Notes: generated by a model not told the origin, from the letters alone. Counted from the first letter of the stretch, positions 26,005 through 35,329 are shown. The stretch is 64,000 bases of DNA from Streptomyces sp. JB150 (GCF_011193355.1 NZ_CP049780.1:445686-509685), one strand, 5' to 3'. A program made the numbers and translations.

Positions 26005-26418
26005 TCAGACCTCGTCGAACAGGCTGCTCAGTCCCCGGTCGACGGTGTCCCCCAGGTCCTCCTGACCGGCCGCCACGACGGCGTAACTGCGCAGCAGGAA
26101 GCGGCGCAGGGCGGCGGTGTCGAACTGGAGCAGCGCCATCCCGTAGGGCGAGTGGAACTCCACGACGGTGCGTTCCGGGCCGCACGGCCACAGTTGCACG
26201 TCCCCGCAGCCGGCGGGGGTGCGCAGCCCTTCCTCCAGCAGGGCGCGGGCGAAGGTCCAGCTGACCGGCTGGCCGTCGAGGGCGGCGTGGGGCGGGAAGT
26301 CGAAGTACACGGCGAACGGGTCGTCCGCCGTGTACCGGAGCACCGCGGGCACGGGCTTCTCCTGCTCGTCCGCCATGATCAGACGGGCGTGGGCGGCCTG
26401 CTGGAGGGTGAGTTCCAT
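26005..26418 (-). CDS. SsgA-like protein (SALP), cell-division/sporulation family
   Basis: A 137-residue protein starting at ATG 26418, typical SALP length. The fold markers are VPAVLRYTADDPFAVYFDFP (~24-43), WTFARALLEEGL (~57), GDVQLWPCGPERTVVEFHSP (~75) and ALLQFDTAALRRFLLRSYAV. SALPs are found only in morphologically complex actinomycetes, where SsgA/SsgB position FtsZ and others control septum and wall remodelling during sporulation. It is not clearly any of the named paralogues by eye. A perfect CRP consensus site lies 70 bp upstream, the best visible clue to its control. It is convergent with the oxidoreductase gene. Confidence 0.88.
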   Translation of the reverse strand: MELTLQQAAHARLIMADEQEKPVPAVLRYTADDPFAVYFDFPPHAALDGQPVSWTFARALLEEGLRTPAGCGDVQLWPCGPERTVVEFHSPYGMALLQFDTAALRRFLLRSYAVVAAGQEDLGDTVDRGLSSLFDEV

Positions 26419-26487
26419 GGGCGTCTCCCTGGGAGTGCGCGGTCGGGCCGGTGTGCCAGTACGAGCGCGCGACAGCCCGTCACATGC

Positions 26488-26503
26488 TGTGACCTGCGTC
26501 ACA
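26488..26503. promoter_or_regulatory. CRP-like site TGTGA-N6-TCACA upstream of the SsgA-like gene
   Basis: TGTGACCTGCGTCACA is a perfect palindrome matching the CRP consensus (TGTGA, six bases, TCACA). A second, overlapping palindrome, GTCACA-TGC-TGTGAC, covers 26479-26493. It is 70 bp upstream of the minus-strand SsgA-like start, where an activator would bind. Streptomyces Crp recognises the same core. Confidence 0.65.
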
Positions 26504-26625
26504 TGACGGAGAGGCGTCGCATCACCTGGAACAGGGGTGCGTCGAACGGGTGAATGAGCGCCGCCTTCAGCGCCCGGCGGTCCGTCAACTCGCGTACGGG
26601 TTCTACGACTTGGACCACTCGGCGA

Positions 26626-26642
26626 CGTACGTCCGACGTACG
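26626..26642. promoter_or_regulatory. CGTACGT-CCG-ACGTACG inverted repeat upstream of the PP2C gene
   Basis: Perfect 7-bp arms around CCG, 150 bp before the phosphatase start at 26793 and 207 bp from the SsgA-like start. A plausible operator. The regulator is unknown. The rest of the ~370-bp intergenic region holds no gene. Confidence 0.4.
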
Positions 26643-26792
26643 CCGCGACCACTCCGGAAGGACTATGGCATATGCCCGAAGCACCACCGTAACGTGTGTT
26701 GCCGAATCCCTTACGGGCCCTGGCGGGCTGTGCGACAGTCATAGCGGTCCCACCGCTCCCCTTGGCCAACCGTCCCCGCATCGGAGTACGTC

Positions 26793-28244
26793 ATGCCGTC
26801 CCATCTCTCCGCGGACCACCCAGCCGCCCAGCCGCCCGGACGCGGCCGGGTCGACGCCCTCATCTCGCAGGCGCGGCGGCTCAAGGGCGAGGTGGACGCG
26901 GTACGGCGGGACGCGCAGGGGGACGGCACGGACGACCCGCACGGACGCTGGCAACGCGCCCTGTACGACCTGGCGTTGCACCAGCTGGAGGACCTCGACG
27001 AGCACCTGGCCCAGCTGCGCGACGGGCCCCGGCCCGAGCCGGCGCCGCGCTCCCCGGTGCCGGCCGCCCGCACCGCGTCCGCCTGCGCCGCGGACAGGTC
27101 GCTGCTCAGCCGGGTCGGCAGCGCCGAGTGGGACCTGCTGACCGACGCGGCCACCTGGTCCCCGGAGCTGTACGCGATCCTGGGCCGCGACCCCGCCACT
27201 CCCCCGCTCACCCTGGACGAACTGCCGTCCCTGGTGTTCGAGGAGGACCGCCCGAAGCTGACCGCGATGGTCACGGGCTGTCTGGTGGACGCCCGCCGCA
27301 TCGACGGCGAGATCCGCGTCGTCCGCCCCGGCGGCGAGGTGCGTACCGTGCACATGATGGGCGAGCCCGTGCTCGACGCCGACGGCAGCACCGCCTCGAT
27401 GTGGGCGGTCCTGCGTGACGTCAGCGAACTGCGCCGCAGCCGGCAGGCCGTGAGCGAGACCCGTGACTCGCTCCAGCGCCACCGGCAGCAGGAGCAGGCC
27501 GAGCACCGGCTTGCGGTCGAGTTGCAGGAGGCCGTGCTGCCGGCGTGGCGCGGCACCCTGCGGCTCCCGCACCACGGCCGGCAGAGCCTGGACCTGTCGG
27601 GCCGCTGTCTGCCCTCGACGACGAGCACGCAGGCCGGCGGAACCTGGTACGACGCGCTGGAACTCCCGGGCGACGACACCCTGCTGAGCGTCGGCGACCT
27701 CACCGGACACGGACCGGCCGCGACCACCGGCATGGCGGTGCTGCTGGGCGCCCTGCGCGGCATGGCGATGACCGGCACCCGGCCGGGCCCGCTGATGACC
27801 CTGCTCAACCGGCTGCTGGACACCACCGCCCAGCCCGCCCTCGGCAGCGCCGTCTGCTGCCGCTACCGCCCCGAGACCCGCACGCTGGTCTGGGCCCACG
27901 CCGGACACCCCGCCCCGTTGTTGTTCCGCGACGGGACGGGGCGCAGGCTGACCCCGCCGGACGGCGTCCTGCTCGGCGCGACTCCCGGTGCTGCCTACGG
28001 CGAGGCCGAGGAGATCCTGGAGACGGGCGATGTGCTGCTGCTGCACACCGACGGGCTGATGCCCGGGCCGGCCACCGGACCGGTCTCCGGGGACCGCCTC
28101 CTCGGCCTGGCCCCGCGGTTCGCCGCGGCGGCGACCGCGGAGGACTGTCTGCGGGTGGTCGTGGAGGAGCTCGGCGGGAGCGATCGCGAGATCGACGGGT
28201 GCGTGCTCGTCGCCAGGGTGCCCGCGGGGCACGGGGCGCCCTGA
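26793..28244 (+). CDS. PAS-domain PP2C (SpoIIE-type) protein phosphatase
   Basis: A 483-residue soluble protein. The N-terminal ~75 residues form a helix-rich coiled region, a PAS-like domain spans about 115-215 (AEWDLLTDAATWSPELYAIL to MWAVLRDVSELRRS), and a PP2C/SpoIIE domain spans about 245-475. Metal-site motifs are LPSTTSTQAGGTWYDALELP, VGDLTGHGPAATTGMAVLLG and HAGHPAPLLFRDG, with LLLHTDGLMPGP near the end. The aspartates in GGTWYD and VGDLTGHG are intact. These phosphatases act on anti-sigma-factor antagonists in partner-switching cascades controlling sigma-B-like factors; the PAS domain senses redox or small ligands. No anti-sigma gene is adjacent. Confidence 0.9.
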   Translation: MPSHLSADHPAAQPPGRGRVDALISQARRLKGEVDAVRRDAQGDGTDDPHGRWQRALYDLALHQLEDLDEHLAQLRDGPRPEPAPRSPVPAARTASACAADRSLLSRVGSAEWDLLTDAATWSPELYAILGRDPATPPLTLDELPSLVFEEDRPKLTAMVTGCLVDARRIDGEIRVVRPGGEVRTVHMMGEPVLDADGSTASMWAVLRDVSELRRSRQAVSETRDSLQRHRQQEQAEHRLAVELQEAVLPAWRGTLRLPHHGRQSLDLSGRCLPSTTSTQAGGTWYDALELPGDDTLLSVGDLTGHGPAATTGMAVLLGALRGMAMTGTRPGPLMTLLNRLLDTTAQPALGSAVCCRYRPETRTLVWAHAGHPAPLLFRDGTGRRLTPPDGVLLGATPGAAYGEAEEILETGDVLLLHTDGLMPGPATGPVSGDRLLGLAPRFAAAATAEDCLRVVVEELGGSDREIDGCVLVARVPAGHGAP

Positions 28245-28318
28245 CGTCCCCGCGGCGCCTGTCCCTCTTCCCGCCCGGTGCGGGGTGCGCGGCCCGCTTC
28301 TCCCCTGGTCCGGCGCGG

Positions 28319-29821
28319 TCATGCGCGGGCGGTGCCGCCGCCGCCCAGCTTCCTCGCCTGGTCCTTCGGCAGGGCCAGTTTGATCTCCTCCCGCAGCTCC
28401 TGGATCTTCGGATAGGTGGCGTACTGGGCGGTGAGCCGGTACATCTGGCGCAGCCGGTCCCAGGTGCGGCGCGAGGAGTTGGAGCTCATCGACACCAGCG
28501 CGAGGCGCGCGTACCCGGCGGCCTGCTCCGGGTCGTCGGCGATGAAGCAGGCGGACGCCATGGAGAGGTGGTCGAAGATCTTCGACCGTTCCTGTGCGTC
28601 GACCCGCAGGGCCAGCGCCTTGTCCGCGTAGTGCTGGGCGTGCACCGCGGCCCCCGGCTCGAACTCCGCCAGCGTGCGATAGGCGAGGGCCTGCATCCCG
28701 TACAGATCCGCCTCGTTGAACAGCTGCATCCAGCTCGGCGGCGGGACGTCGCCCTTGTCGGAGACGAAGAGGTCCTCCGCCTGGCCGAGGGTGCGGCGCA
28801 TCGCCTGGCCCTTGCCCATGGACGCCTGGGCCCACGCCTCGATGGTGTGGAACATCGCCCTGGTGCGGGGCAGCACCTCGTCGCCGGAGCCGGACTGGGC
28901 GAGCTTCATCAGGTCCAGCGCGTCGTCGGGCCGGCCCAGGTGCACCATCTGGCGGGCCGCCCGTGACAGCGCCTCGCCCGCCCGGGGCCGGTCACCGCCC
29001 TCTCTCGCGGCATGGGCGGCGATCACGAAGTACTTCTGGGCCGTGGGCTCCAGGCCGACGTCGTGCGACATCCAGCCCGCGAGGACGGCGAGGTTGGCCG
29101 CGACGCCCCACAGGCGCCGCTGGAGGTGGGGTGGATGGTGGTAGGCGAGGATGCCGCCCACCTCGTTGAGCTGACCCACGACCGCCTTGCGCTGGAGCCC
29201 GCCGCCGCGGGCGGCGTCCCAGGCGCGGAACACCTCGACCGAGCGCTCCAGCTCCTCGATCTCCTGCGACCCGATGGGGGCGGCCTCGTAGCGGTCGAAC
29301 CCGGCGGGGTCGGCGTGCAAGGGGTCGTCGAAGTGGGGGGCGTCGGCCCTGAGGGCCGGGTCGGTGTGCAGCCAGTCGTGCATGGCGCTGCTGAGTGCGG
29401 ATCCCGCGGCGAGCACGGCACCCGCGCCCACCAAACCGCGTCGGTTGAGCATGAGGTCCATTCCCGTGAATTCGGTGAGGACCGCGGCGGTCCGCTCGGG
29501 CGCCCACGGCACTCCGTCGGGATGCTCCGCACTCCCGCCGCCCTGCCGTTTCCCCGCACGCCCGTGCCGGACCAGACCGAGGTCCTCGATGGTCACGACA
29601 CGGCCGAGACGCTCGGTGAACAGCGCCGCCAGCACCCGCGGCACCGGATCGCGCGGGATCTCTCCCATGTCGATCCACCGCCGCACCCGCGAGGTGTCGG
29701 TCGCCAGCTGGGGGTGGCCCATGGCCGCCGCCTGCCGGTTGACCAGCCTCGCGAGTTCTCCCTTGGACCAGCCGGCCAGGCCGAACAGGTCTGCAAGGCG
29801 GGTGTTGGGTTGTCCGCTCAC
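28319..29821 (-). CDS. NsdA-like developmental regulator
   Basis: A 500-residue protein. I choose GTG 29821 (MSGQPNTRLADLFGLAGWSK), since residues upstream look like leader. The N-terminal ~90 residues have an Xre-like helix-turn-helix feel (GWSKGELARLVNRQAAAMG, TDTSRVRRWIDMGEIPRD). The remainder is a string of TPR-like helices (GEALSRAARQMVHLGRPDDA, AYRTLAEFEPGAAVHAQHYA). It closely matches the pattern I know from NsdA-type Streptomyces proteins, negative regulators of sporulation and antibiotic synthesis, but several paralogues exist and I cannot say which this is. A divergent phosphotransferase gene carrying two TTA codons shares its promoter region. Confidence 0.82.
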   Translation of the reverse strand: MSGQPNTRLADLFGLAGWSKGELARLVNRQAAAMGHPQLATDTSRVRRWIDMGEIPRDPVPRVLAALFTERLGRVVTIEDLGLVRHGRAGKRQGGGSAEHPDGVPWAPERTAAVLTEFTGMDLMLNRRGLVGAGAVLAAGSALSSAMHDWLHTDPALRADAPHFDDPLHADPAGFDRYEAAPIGSQEIEELERSVEVFRAWDAARGGGLQRKAVVGQLNEVGGILAYHHPPHLQRRLWGVAANLAVLAGWMSHDVGLEPTAQKYFVIAAHAAREGGDRPRAGEALSRAARQMVHLGRPDDALDLMKLAQSGSGDEVLPRTRAMFHTIEAWAQASMGKGQAMRRTLGQAEDLFVSDKGDVPPPSWMQLFNEADLYGMQALAYRTLAEFEPGAAVHAQHYADKALALRVDAQERSKIFDHLSMASACFIADDPEQAAGYARLALVSMSSNSSRRTWDRLRQMYRLTAQYATYPKIQELREEIKLALPKDQARKLGGGGTARA

Positions 29822-30064
29822 GTCAAGCCCCCAGGTACTCGGCTCAGTTGACACTAGCCCGGTGAGACATGCCGGGCGACTATTCGCCAGGGTTCGCCAG
29901 GGTCCGCCAGATGGTGTGCCACCGGCCATCGGGTGTCAGGTAGGAACGCGCCACCCCGCCCCGGTCGCCCCTGATGCGACAGGTGCATTCCCCAGGGTGT
30001 ACCGGGACGGCCGGGCCGGGAGGCGTTTTGCAGACGCAGGCACACGAAGGGATCTGTATCGCCC

Positions 30065-31201
30065 ATGTACGCAGCATCGTCCTCCGTGTCCGCCCCGCCC
30101 CGGCCGCTGCACCCCCGCCCGGGTGGCGGCGGCCCCTACCTCGCCCCCGCGCGCCCGGCCTCCCCCGTGCTCGGTCAGGGCACGGCGCGGCGCGGCGGGG
30201 GGTTCACCCAGCCGCTCAGCGGGAGACTCGACCTGTCCGGCCCACAGGGCGCCCAGCTGCGCACGGCGATCGCGTCCGTGCACCGGATCTGCCCGGAGTT
30301 CGCTCCGGTGCAGGTGCTGCGGCGCAGCGGGCGGTCCGTGCTCCTGGTCGGCACGACCGGACGCAGCACGGCCGTCGCCAAGTGTTTACTGGACCACTCC
30401 CCTGTGTGGGCGGAGAGGATCCGGCACGAAATAGCTGCATACCGCTCGTTCGTCCGGCACCGCCCTCCGGTGCGGGTGCCGAGGCTGATCGCAGCGGATC
30501 CGGACAACTGCACCCTGGTGATCGAGCGGATGCCGGGACGGGCGGCGGCGTTACAGCGGCACCCGGCCGAGGCGCCGCCGCGGGGGGACATCCGGGCGGC
30601 GCTCGGCGCGATCTGCCGGCTGAACGCCTGGCGGCCGCCGGCGGGCACGTTCGACGCGCCGCTGGACTACGCGATGCGGATCAACCGGTACCACGAGCTG
30701 GGACTGCTGACCGACCGGGACCTCGGCGACCTGCAGAAGCTGCTGCACGGCATCGCCCTGGCGTCCGGGCGGCAGGGCATGGGCCAGTTCTGCCACGGGG
30801 ACGCGCTGCTGTCGAACGTGCTGCTGTCGCCGGCCGGTCCGGTGCTGGTGGACTGGGAGCACGCGGGCTGGTACCTGCCGGGCTACGACCTGGCCACGCT
30901 GTGGTCGGTGCTCGCGAAGGCCCCGGGGGCGCGGCGGCACATCAGCCAGATCGCGCAGTCCGCGGGCCCGGCCGCGCGGGACGCGTTCCTGGTCAACCTG
31001 ATGCTGGTGCTGACCCGCGAGATCCGCACCTACGAGACGGCAGTGCAGCGTTCGATGCACGAGGCGGCCCCGGCGGCGCCGGGGGCGGCACATCCGGGTG
31101 CCGTGCCGTCCGGCGAGGAGCAGCGGCTGCTGCTGCGGCGGTTGCACGACGACTGCCAGATGGCCCGCCGGGCGGTGCGCGCGGCGGTCGGCACGCGCTG
31201 A
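30065..31201 (+). CDS. Aminoglycoside phosphotransferase (APH)-fold kinase, TTA-containing
   Basis: A 378-residue protein. After a ~60-residue Pro/Gly-rich tail comes an APH/choline-kinase-like fold: [18 protein letters not shown] (Lys of the nucleotide site), [12 protein letters not shown] (the Brenner-type HGD catalytic loop, ~240) and [18 protein letters not shown] (the metal-binding Asp, ~258). The substrate is unknown; members phosphorylate antibiotics, choline, homoserine or other small alcohols. Two TTA leucine codons (30386 and 30551) and an ATA codon are rare in Streptomyces, so translation should depend on the bldA tRNA and be delayed to late growth. It is divergent from the NsdA-like gene and is followed at once by a strong terminator. 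Confidence 0.82.
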   Translation: MYAASSSVSAPPRPLHPRPGGGGPYLAPARPASPVLGQGTARRGGGFTQPLSGRLDLSGPQGAQLRTAIASVHRICPEFAPVQVLRRSGRSVLLVGTTGRSTAVAKCLLDHSPVWAERIRHEIAAYRSFVRHRPPVRVPRLIAADPDNCTLVIERMPGRAAALQRHPAEAPPRGDIRAALGAICRLNAWRPPAGTFDAPLDYAMRINRYHELGLLTDRDLGDLQKLLHGIALASGRQGMGQFCHGDALLSNVLLSPAGPVLVDWEHAGWYLPGYDLATLWSVLAKAPGARRHISQIAQSAGPAARDAFLVNLMLVLTREIRTYETAVQRSMHEAAPAAPGAAHPGAVPSGEEQRLLLRRLHDDCQMARRAVRAAVGTR

Positions 31202-31211
31202 CGGGGATCGC

Positions 31212-31250
31212 GGTCCGCGGCGCGCCGTTGACGACGGCGCACCGCGGACC
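31212..31250. terminator. Terminator after the APH-fold gene
   Basis: GGTCCGCGG pairs with CCGCGGACC (9 bp), a single mismatch, then GCGCCGT with ACGGCGC (7 bp) and a 5-base loop, starting 10 bp after the stop codon. Confidence 0.7.
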
Positions 31251-31455
31251 TCGTCGTGTCGGCGCCCCGCCGCCCCCATTGGTGTACGCCGGTGACGCCG
31301 CGCAGGCCGGCGTCCCGCCACCGCGAAACTCCCGCCGACCCGCGTTGACGTGGGATGTCGCGTGGTCTCTTGCATGATTGACGGATCGTCGGAGAGCCGG
31401 TACCACTGTCAGGCTCCGTACGGCTCATCGCGCCCGACCGTCCCAGGAGGCTGCC

Positions 31456-33426
31456 GTGCACGTCACCGATTCCCGTCGAGCCGCAGGGCCGAGACCCCGA
31501 CGGCGTGCCGCCGGTGCCGTGGCCAGCGCGGCGCTGCTGCTGCCGCTGCTGGGCGCCGCCCCGCCCGGAGACGATGCCCCGGCGAGCGGTCTGCAAGAGG
31601 CGTTCGCCGCCGCGGCCGAGGCGTACGACGTGCCGCGGAGCGTGCTGCTCGGCGTGTCGTATCTGCAGTCCCGCTGGGACACCCACGCCGGGGCGCCGAG
31701 TGTCGTGGGCGGCTACGGTCCGATGCATCTCACCGACGCCCGGACCGCCCTGGCGACCGCTGCCCCGCACCACGCCGAGGGCACGGAGGATCCGCGCGGC
31801 GACGACTCCCGCCCGCCGCTGCTCCCGACGGCGGAGGTACCGGCCGGCACGCGGCTGCCCGCGCGTCTCACCACGCTGACGAAGGCCGCCGGGCTGACCG
31901 GTCTGCCGCCCGAGCGGCTGCGCACGGATCCGGCCGCGAACATCGCCGGCGGTGCCGCGCTGCTCGCCGAGGCCCAGCGGGAGCTGGGGGCGCCGGCGAG
32001 CGACGACCCGGCGGACTGGTACGGGGCGGTGGCCCGCTTCTCCGGCGCGGACGACAGCGCCACGGCGGCGGCGTACGCGAACGACGTGTACGACGTGCTG
32101 CGCACCGGCGGGGCGCGGGTCACGGACGCCGGGGAGCGGGTCGCCCTGGCCGCCCGGCCGGATCTGATGCCCGATACCGCCCGGTTGCGGCAGGCCGGTC
32201 TGCGCACCGCCGACGCCGAGGGCACCGAGTGCCCGCCGACGGTGTCCTGCGAGTGGATCCCGGCGCCGTACGAGGAGTTCGGGGACGGTGACTACGGCAA
32301 CCACGATCTCGCCGACCGGCCCCGGTCCCAGGACATCGACTACATCGTGGTGCACGACACGGAGGGCCGCTGGGAGGGCGTCCTGAAGATGGTCCAGGAC
32401 CCGACCTATGTGTCCTGGCACTACAGTCTGCGCTCCACGGACGGGCACATCGCCCAGCACGTGAAGGCGAAGGACGTGGCCTGGCACGCGGGCAACTGGT
32501 TCGTGAACGCCAAGTCGGTGGGTCTGGAGCACGAGGGGTTCCTGGCGTCGCCGGACGCCTGGTACACGGAGGCGATGTACCGCTCGTCGGCGCGGCTGGT
32601 GCGGTACCTGGCCAAGCGGTACGGCATCCCGCTGGACCGGCAGCACATCCTCGGCCACGACACCGTGCCGGGGCCGACCCCGGCGACCGTGCCGGGCATG
32701 CACACCGACCCGGGGCCGTACTGGGACTGGCAGCACTACTTCACGCTGCTCGGCCGCCCGTTCCGGCCCACGGCGGGCCCGGGCTCCGGCGTGGTGACGA
32801 TCCGCCCGGACTACGCCACCAACCGTCCGGAGTTCACCGGCTGTGTCTCCCCGGGCGAGCCGTGCGCGGTGCACGGGTCGAGCGCGGTGCGGCTGTACTC
32901 GGGTCCCGGTGAGGAGTATCCGCTGATCAAGGACATCGGGCTGCGGCCGGGCGGCGGTGACTCGACGACCGGGGTCAACGACATCGGCTCGCGGGTCTCC
33001 ACCGGTCAGCAGTACGCGGTGGCGGACCGCGCCGGTGACTGGACGGCGATCTGGTTCCTCGGCCAGAAGGCCTGGTTCAGGAACCCGGCGACGTCCCCGG
33101 CGGCCGTCCCGGCGCGGGGCGTGGTGGTGACGCCGAAGGAGGGCCGCACGAGCGTCCCGGTCTACGGCCGCGCCTACCCGGAGGCCGCCGCCTATCCGGC
33201 GGGCGTGCCCGCGCAGCCGGTGACGCCGCTGCCGTACCGGCTGCCGGCGGGGCAGCGGTACGTGGTGGGCGAGCGGCTGCCCGGCCAGTACTACTACGCG
33301 GTCGCCTACGACACCGGCTCGCACCGGGTGGTGACCGGCCAGGACGTGTACTACCAGATCCAGTACGGCCACCGGGTGGCGTTCGTGCGGGCGGCCGACG
33401 TCGACGTGGTGCCGTCGGCCGGGTGA
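31456..33426 (+). CDS. Secreted N-acetylmuramoyl-L-alanine amidase (Amidase_2)
   Basis: A 656-residue secreted protein starting at GTG 31456 behind CAGGAGG. A signal segment (~14-38) precedes a lysozyme-like region (VLLGVSYLQSRWDTHAGAPS). The amidase domain is at about residues 290-440: DYIVVHDTEG (first zinc His), SWHYSLRSTDGHIAQHV, DVAWHAGNWFVNAKSVGLEH, HILGHDTVPG (second zinc His) and GMHTDPGPYWDW. The C-terminal third shows two SH3-like strand blocks (SSAVRLYSGPGEEYPL, DRAGDWTAIWFLGQKAWF) that bind wall. The enzyme cleaves the amide bond between muramic acid and the peptide stem during growth or sporulation. It is separate from the APH-fold gene, with a terminator between. Confidence 0.92.
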   Translation: MHVTDSRRAAGPRPRRRAAGAVASAALLLPLLGAAPPGDDAPASGLQEAFAAAAEAYDVPRSVLLGVSYLQSRWDTHAGAPSVVGGYGPMHLTDARTALATAAPHHAEGTEDPRGDDSRPPLLPTAEVPAGTRLPARLTTLTKAAGLTGLPPERLRTDPAANIAGGAALLAEAQRELGAPASDDPADWYGAVARFSGADDSATAAAYANDVYDVLRTGGARVTDAGERVALAARPDLMPDTARLRQAGLRTADAEGTECPPTVSCEWIPAPYEEFGDGDYGNHDLADRPRSQDIDYIVVHDTEGRWEGVLKMVQDPTYVSWHYSLRSTDGHIAQHVKAKDVAWHAGNWFVNAKSVGLEHEGFLASPDAWYTEAMYRSSARLVRYLAKRYGIPLDRQHILGHDTVPGPTPATVPGMHTDPGPYWDWQHYFTLLGRPFRPTAGPGSGVVTIRPDYATNRPEFTGCVSPGEPCAVHGSSAVRLYSGPGEEYPLIKDIGLRPGGGDSTTGVNDIGSRVSTGQQYAVADRAGDWTAIWFLGQKAWFRNPATSPAAVPARGVVVTPKEGRTSVPVYGRAYPEAAAYPAGVPAQPVTPLPYRLPAGQRYVVGERLPGQYYYAVAYDTGSHRVVTGQDVYYQIQYGHRVAFVRAADVDVVPSAG

Positions 33427-33436
33427 CGCGCGGGCC

Positions 33437-33934
33437 TCAGCCCTGCTGGAAGAGTTCCGCCGGGAGCGGCTTGAGCAGGGCGTAGAGGTCGTCGGTGATG
33501 GGGCGGTCCCAGGCGGCGATGGTGACGAGGACGTTGTCGCTGCGGTCGAACTGGACGCAGGAGATCCGGCTCTCGGAGAGCTTGACGCGGCGCACGATCA
33601 GCAGGTTGTCGCCCTGCATGACCGGCACGTCCTCGGTGCCGACGACGGTCACCTCCTCGTCGTTCTCCAGCGCCAGCAGCAGCTGGGCCACCTCGAAAGG
33701 GACCTGGCCGTCGGGGACCTCGCGGGCCGGGGAGCCCTCGGGGAGGTTGCCGATGATCATGGCGGGGCCGCGGCCGCCGAACAGGTCGTAACGGAGGAAG
33801 ACGCCCTGGCAGCTGCCGTCGGGGGCGGGCAGCAGGCCCGCGCCCAGATTGCCGGGCCAGTCGCCCGGATCCATGGCCAGTACGTCGAAGTCGGGCCCGG
33901 CGGGAGTGGCACTGCGGCGGCGGAGGAACGACAT
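33437..33934 (-). CDS. Conserved hypothetical actinomycete protein, 165 residues
   Basis: I do not recognise a family with a function. The protein is soluble and acidic, with a basic leader (MSFLRRRSATPAGPDFDVLA). It shows alternating strands such as GVFLRYDLFGGRGPAMIIGN, EVTVVGTEDVPVMQGDNLLI and RISCVQFDRSDNVLVTIAAW, ending in a short helix (DDLYALLKPLPAELFQ). It has no signal peptide or TM segment. It is convergent with the amidase gene, stops 10 bp apart. The start ATG 33934 is 98 bp downstream of the universal-stress-protein stop, with a terminator hairpin between, so it is transcribed separately. Confidence 0.7.
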   Translation of the reverse strand: MSFLRRRSATPAGPDFDVLAMDPGDWPGNLGAGLLPAPDGSCQGVFLRYDLFGGRGPAMIIGNLPEGSPAREVPDGQVPFEVAQLLLALENDEEVTVVGTEDVPVMQGDNLLIVRRVKLSESRISCVQFDRSDNVLVTIAAWDRPITDDLYALLKPLPAELFQQG

Positions 33935-33991
33935 GTCGCCATGGTACGTGGCCGCGGGGTGACCGCGCCGGGCGGGAGGCGTCGGGCAGGG

Positions 33992-34029
33992 CCGGCCCGC
34001 GGACCGCGCCCGGCGGTCCGCGGGGCCGG
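33992..34029. terminator. Terminator downstream of the universal stress protein gene
   Basis: A 16-bp stem (CCGGCCCGCGGACCGC with its complement, one bulged G) and a short loop, ending 2 bp from the usp stop codon at 34032. Confidence 0.7.
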
Positions 34030-34031
34030 TG

Positions 34032-34943
34032 TCAGCTCGCGTCCTCCGGGGGTGCGGGCGGAACCACCACGACCGGGCTCGGGGCGTGCAGGAGCACGGC
34101 GTGGGTGACCGAGCCGATCATGCGGGCGGGGGCGAGCAGCCGGCGGCGGTGGCGGCCGACGACGGTCAGGACGGCGCCCTGGGCGGCGGCGACGAGCTGT
34201 CCGGCCGCGTCGCCGGGCGCGACGTACGCGTCCGTCCCGACGTCGGGGTGGCGGGCGCGGTGCGGGGCGAGGAAGCCCTCGGCGAGGACCCGGATCTCGT
34301 GCTCGACGGCGTCCTGGTCGATCCCGGTGGGCAGGAGTTCGCCGGGCTGGCCGGCCCACAGTTGTACGGGCCACGGATAGGCCGCGACGACCTGGAGGCG
34401 CGCGCCGCGCAGGGCGGCCTCGGCGAAGGCGAAGGAGAGCACGGCGTCGTCGGGGCTGTCCACGTTGAGGCCGGCGACCACGCGGGGGCCGGGGGCGGCC
34501 TCGGGGACGCCGTCGAGTTCGCGTCCGGGCCGGGGCACCACGACGACCGGGCACTCGGCGTCACGCGCGGCGGACATCCCGTTGGAGCCGAGCAGCAGGC
34601 TGGCGAAGCCGCCGCGGCCCCGGGAGCCCAGGACCAGCAGCTGGGCCTCGGCGCCGAGTTCGGGCAGGGTGGCGCCGGGCGAGCCGTCCACCGCGGCGTA
34701 CTCGACCGGGACCGGGCCGGTGCGCCCGTCGAGGTGGTCGCGGGCCTGGTCGAGCACCGGCTCGCCCGCGGTCTGCGGCGGCATCGGGACGGTGATCCCG
34801 GCCGGGGCCCAGGCCCCGTACTGCCGTACGTACACCACGCGCAGCGGGGCGGCGCGGCGGCGGGCGGCGTCGAGGGCCCAGTCGAGGGCGCGCACACTGT
34901 CGTCCGAACCGTCGAACGCCGCGATGACCGGCAGGGTGTCCAT
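34032..34943 (-). CDS. Tandem-domain universal stress protein (UspA family)
   Basis: A 303-residue protein of two UspA domains of ~140 residues. Domain 1 starts VIAAFDGSDDSVRALDWALD and has the ATP-site motif GSRGRGGFASLLLGSNG (~107-123). Domain 2 begins PRVVAGLNVDSPDDAVLSFA and its nucleotide loop is weaker (VVGRHRRRLLAPARMIGSV), so only the first domain clearly binds ATP. USP proteins of this layout are induced by hypoxia, starvation or oxidative stress in actinomycetes. It has its own terminator. Its role is inferred from family only. Confidence 0.9.
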   Translation of the reverse strand: MDTLPVIAAFDGSDDSVRALDWALDAARRRAAPLRVVYVRQYGAWAPAGITVPMPPQTAGEPVLDQARDHLDGRTGPVPVEYAAVDGSPGATLPELGAEAQLLVLGSRGRGGFASLLLGSNGMSAARDAECPVVVVPRPGRELDGVPEAAPGPRVVAGLNVDSPDDAVLSFAFAEAALRGARLQVVAAYPWPVQLWAGQPGELLPTGIDQDAVEHEIRVLAEGFLAPHRARHPDVGTDAYVAPGDAAGQLVAAAQGAVLTVVGRHRRRLLAPARMIGSVTHAVLLHAPSPVVVVPPAPPEDAS

Positions 34944-35086
34944 GGGTTCCTCACCTCCGGAATGCGATGCACCGCTTCCGGGGCCAGCGTGGCGCAGGCG
35001 GCGGCCCCGGAGCGCCGTAGGGCATCACGTGTCCGGAAAAAGCGGCGGTGAACCCCCGGATCGGCTCCCCGGCCGGGCGGAGCCCG

Positions 35087-35329
35087 TCAGGTGAGGTCGA
35101 ACTCGCCCTTGCGTGCCCCCGACACGAACGCTCCCCACTCGTCGGGGGTGAAGATCAGCGACGGGCTCTCGGGGCGGCGGCTGTTGCGCATGGCGATGAA
35201 CCCCTCGACGAAGGCGATCTGGACATCCCCGAGTCCGCGGCTGCCGGACTGCCAGTCGGCATTGCTCAGGTCCAGGTCCGGCTTGTCCCAGCCGGTCGGC
35301 GGCTTGTGCTGGGTGGTGCTCTCGGCCAC
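35087..35329 (-). CDS. DUF397 family small protein
   Basis: An 80-residue protein with the DUF397 pattern: W-Q-S-G-S-R-G core (SNADWQSGSRGLGDVQIAFV), GFIAMRNSRRPESPSL and the C-terminal FTPDEWGAFVSGARKGEFD. DUF397 proteins are abundant in Streptomyces and usually sit beside an Xre-type regulator, with which they form a regulatory pair. No such gene is adjacent, so this is an orphan copy. It lies between a USP gene and a hydrolase on the same strand. Its partner, if any, must be elsewhere. Confidence 0.88.
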   Translation of the reverse strand: MAESTTQHKPPTGWDKPDLDLSNADWQSGSRGLGDVQIAFVEGFIAMRNSRRPESPSLIFTPDEWGAFVSGARKGEFDLT

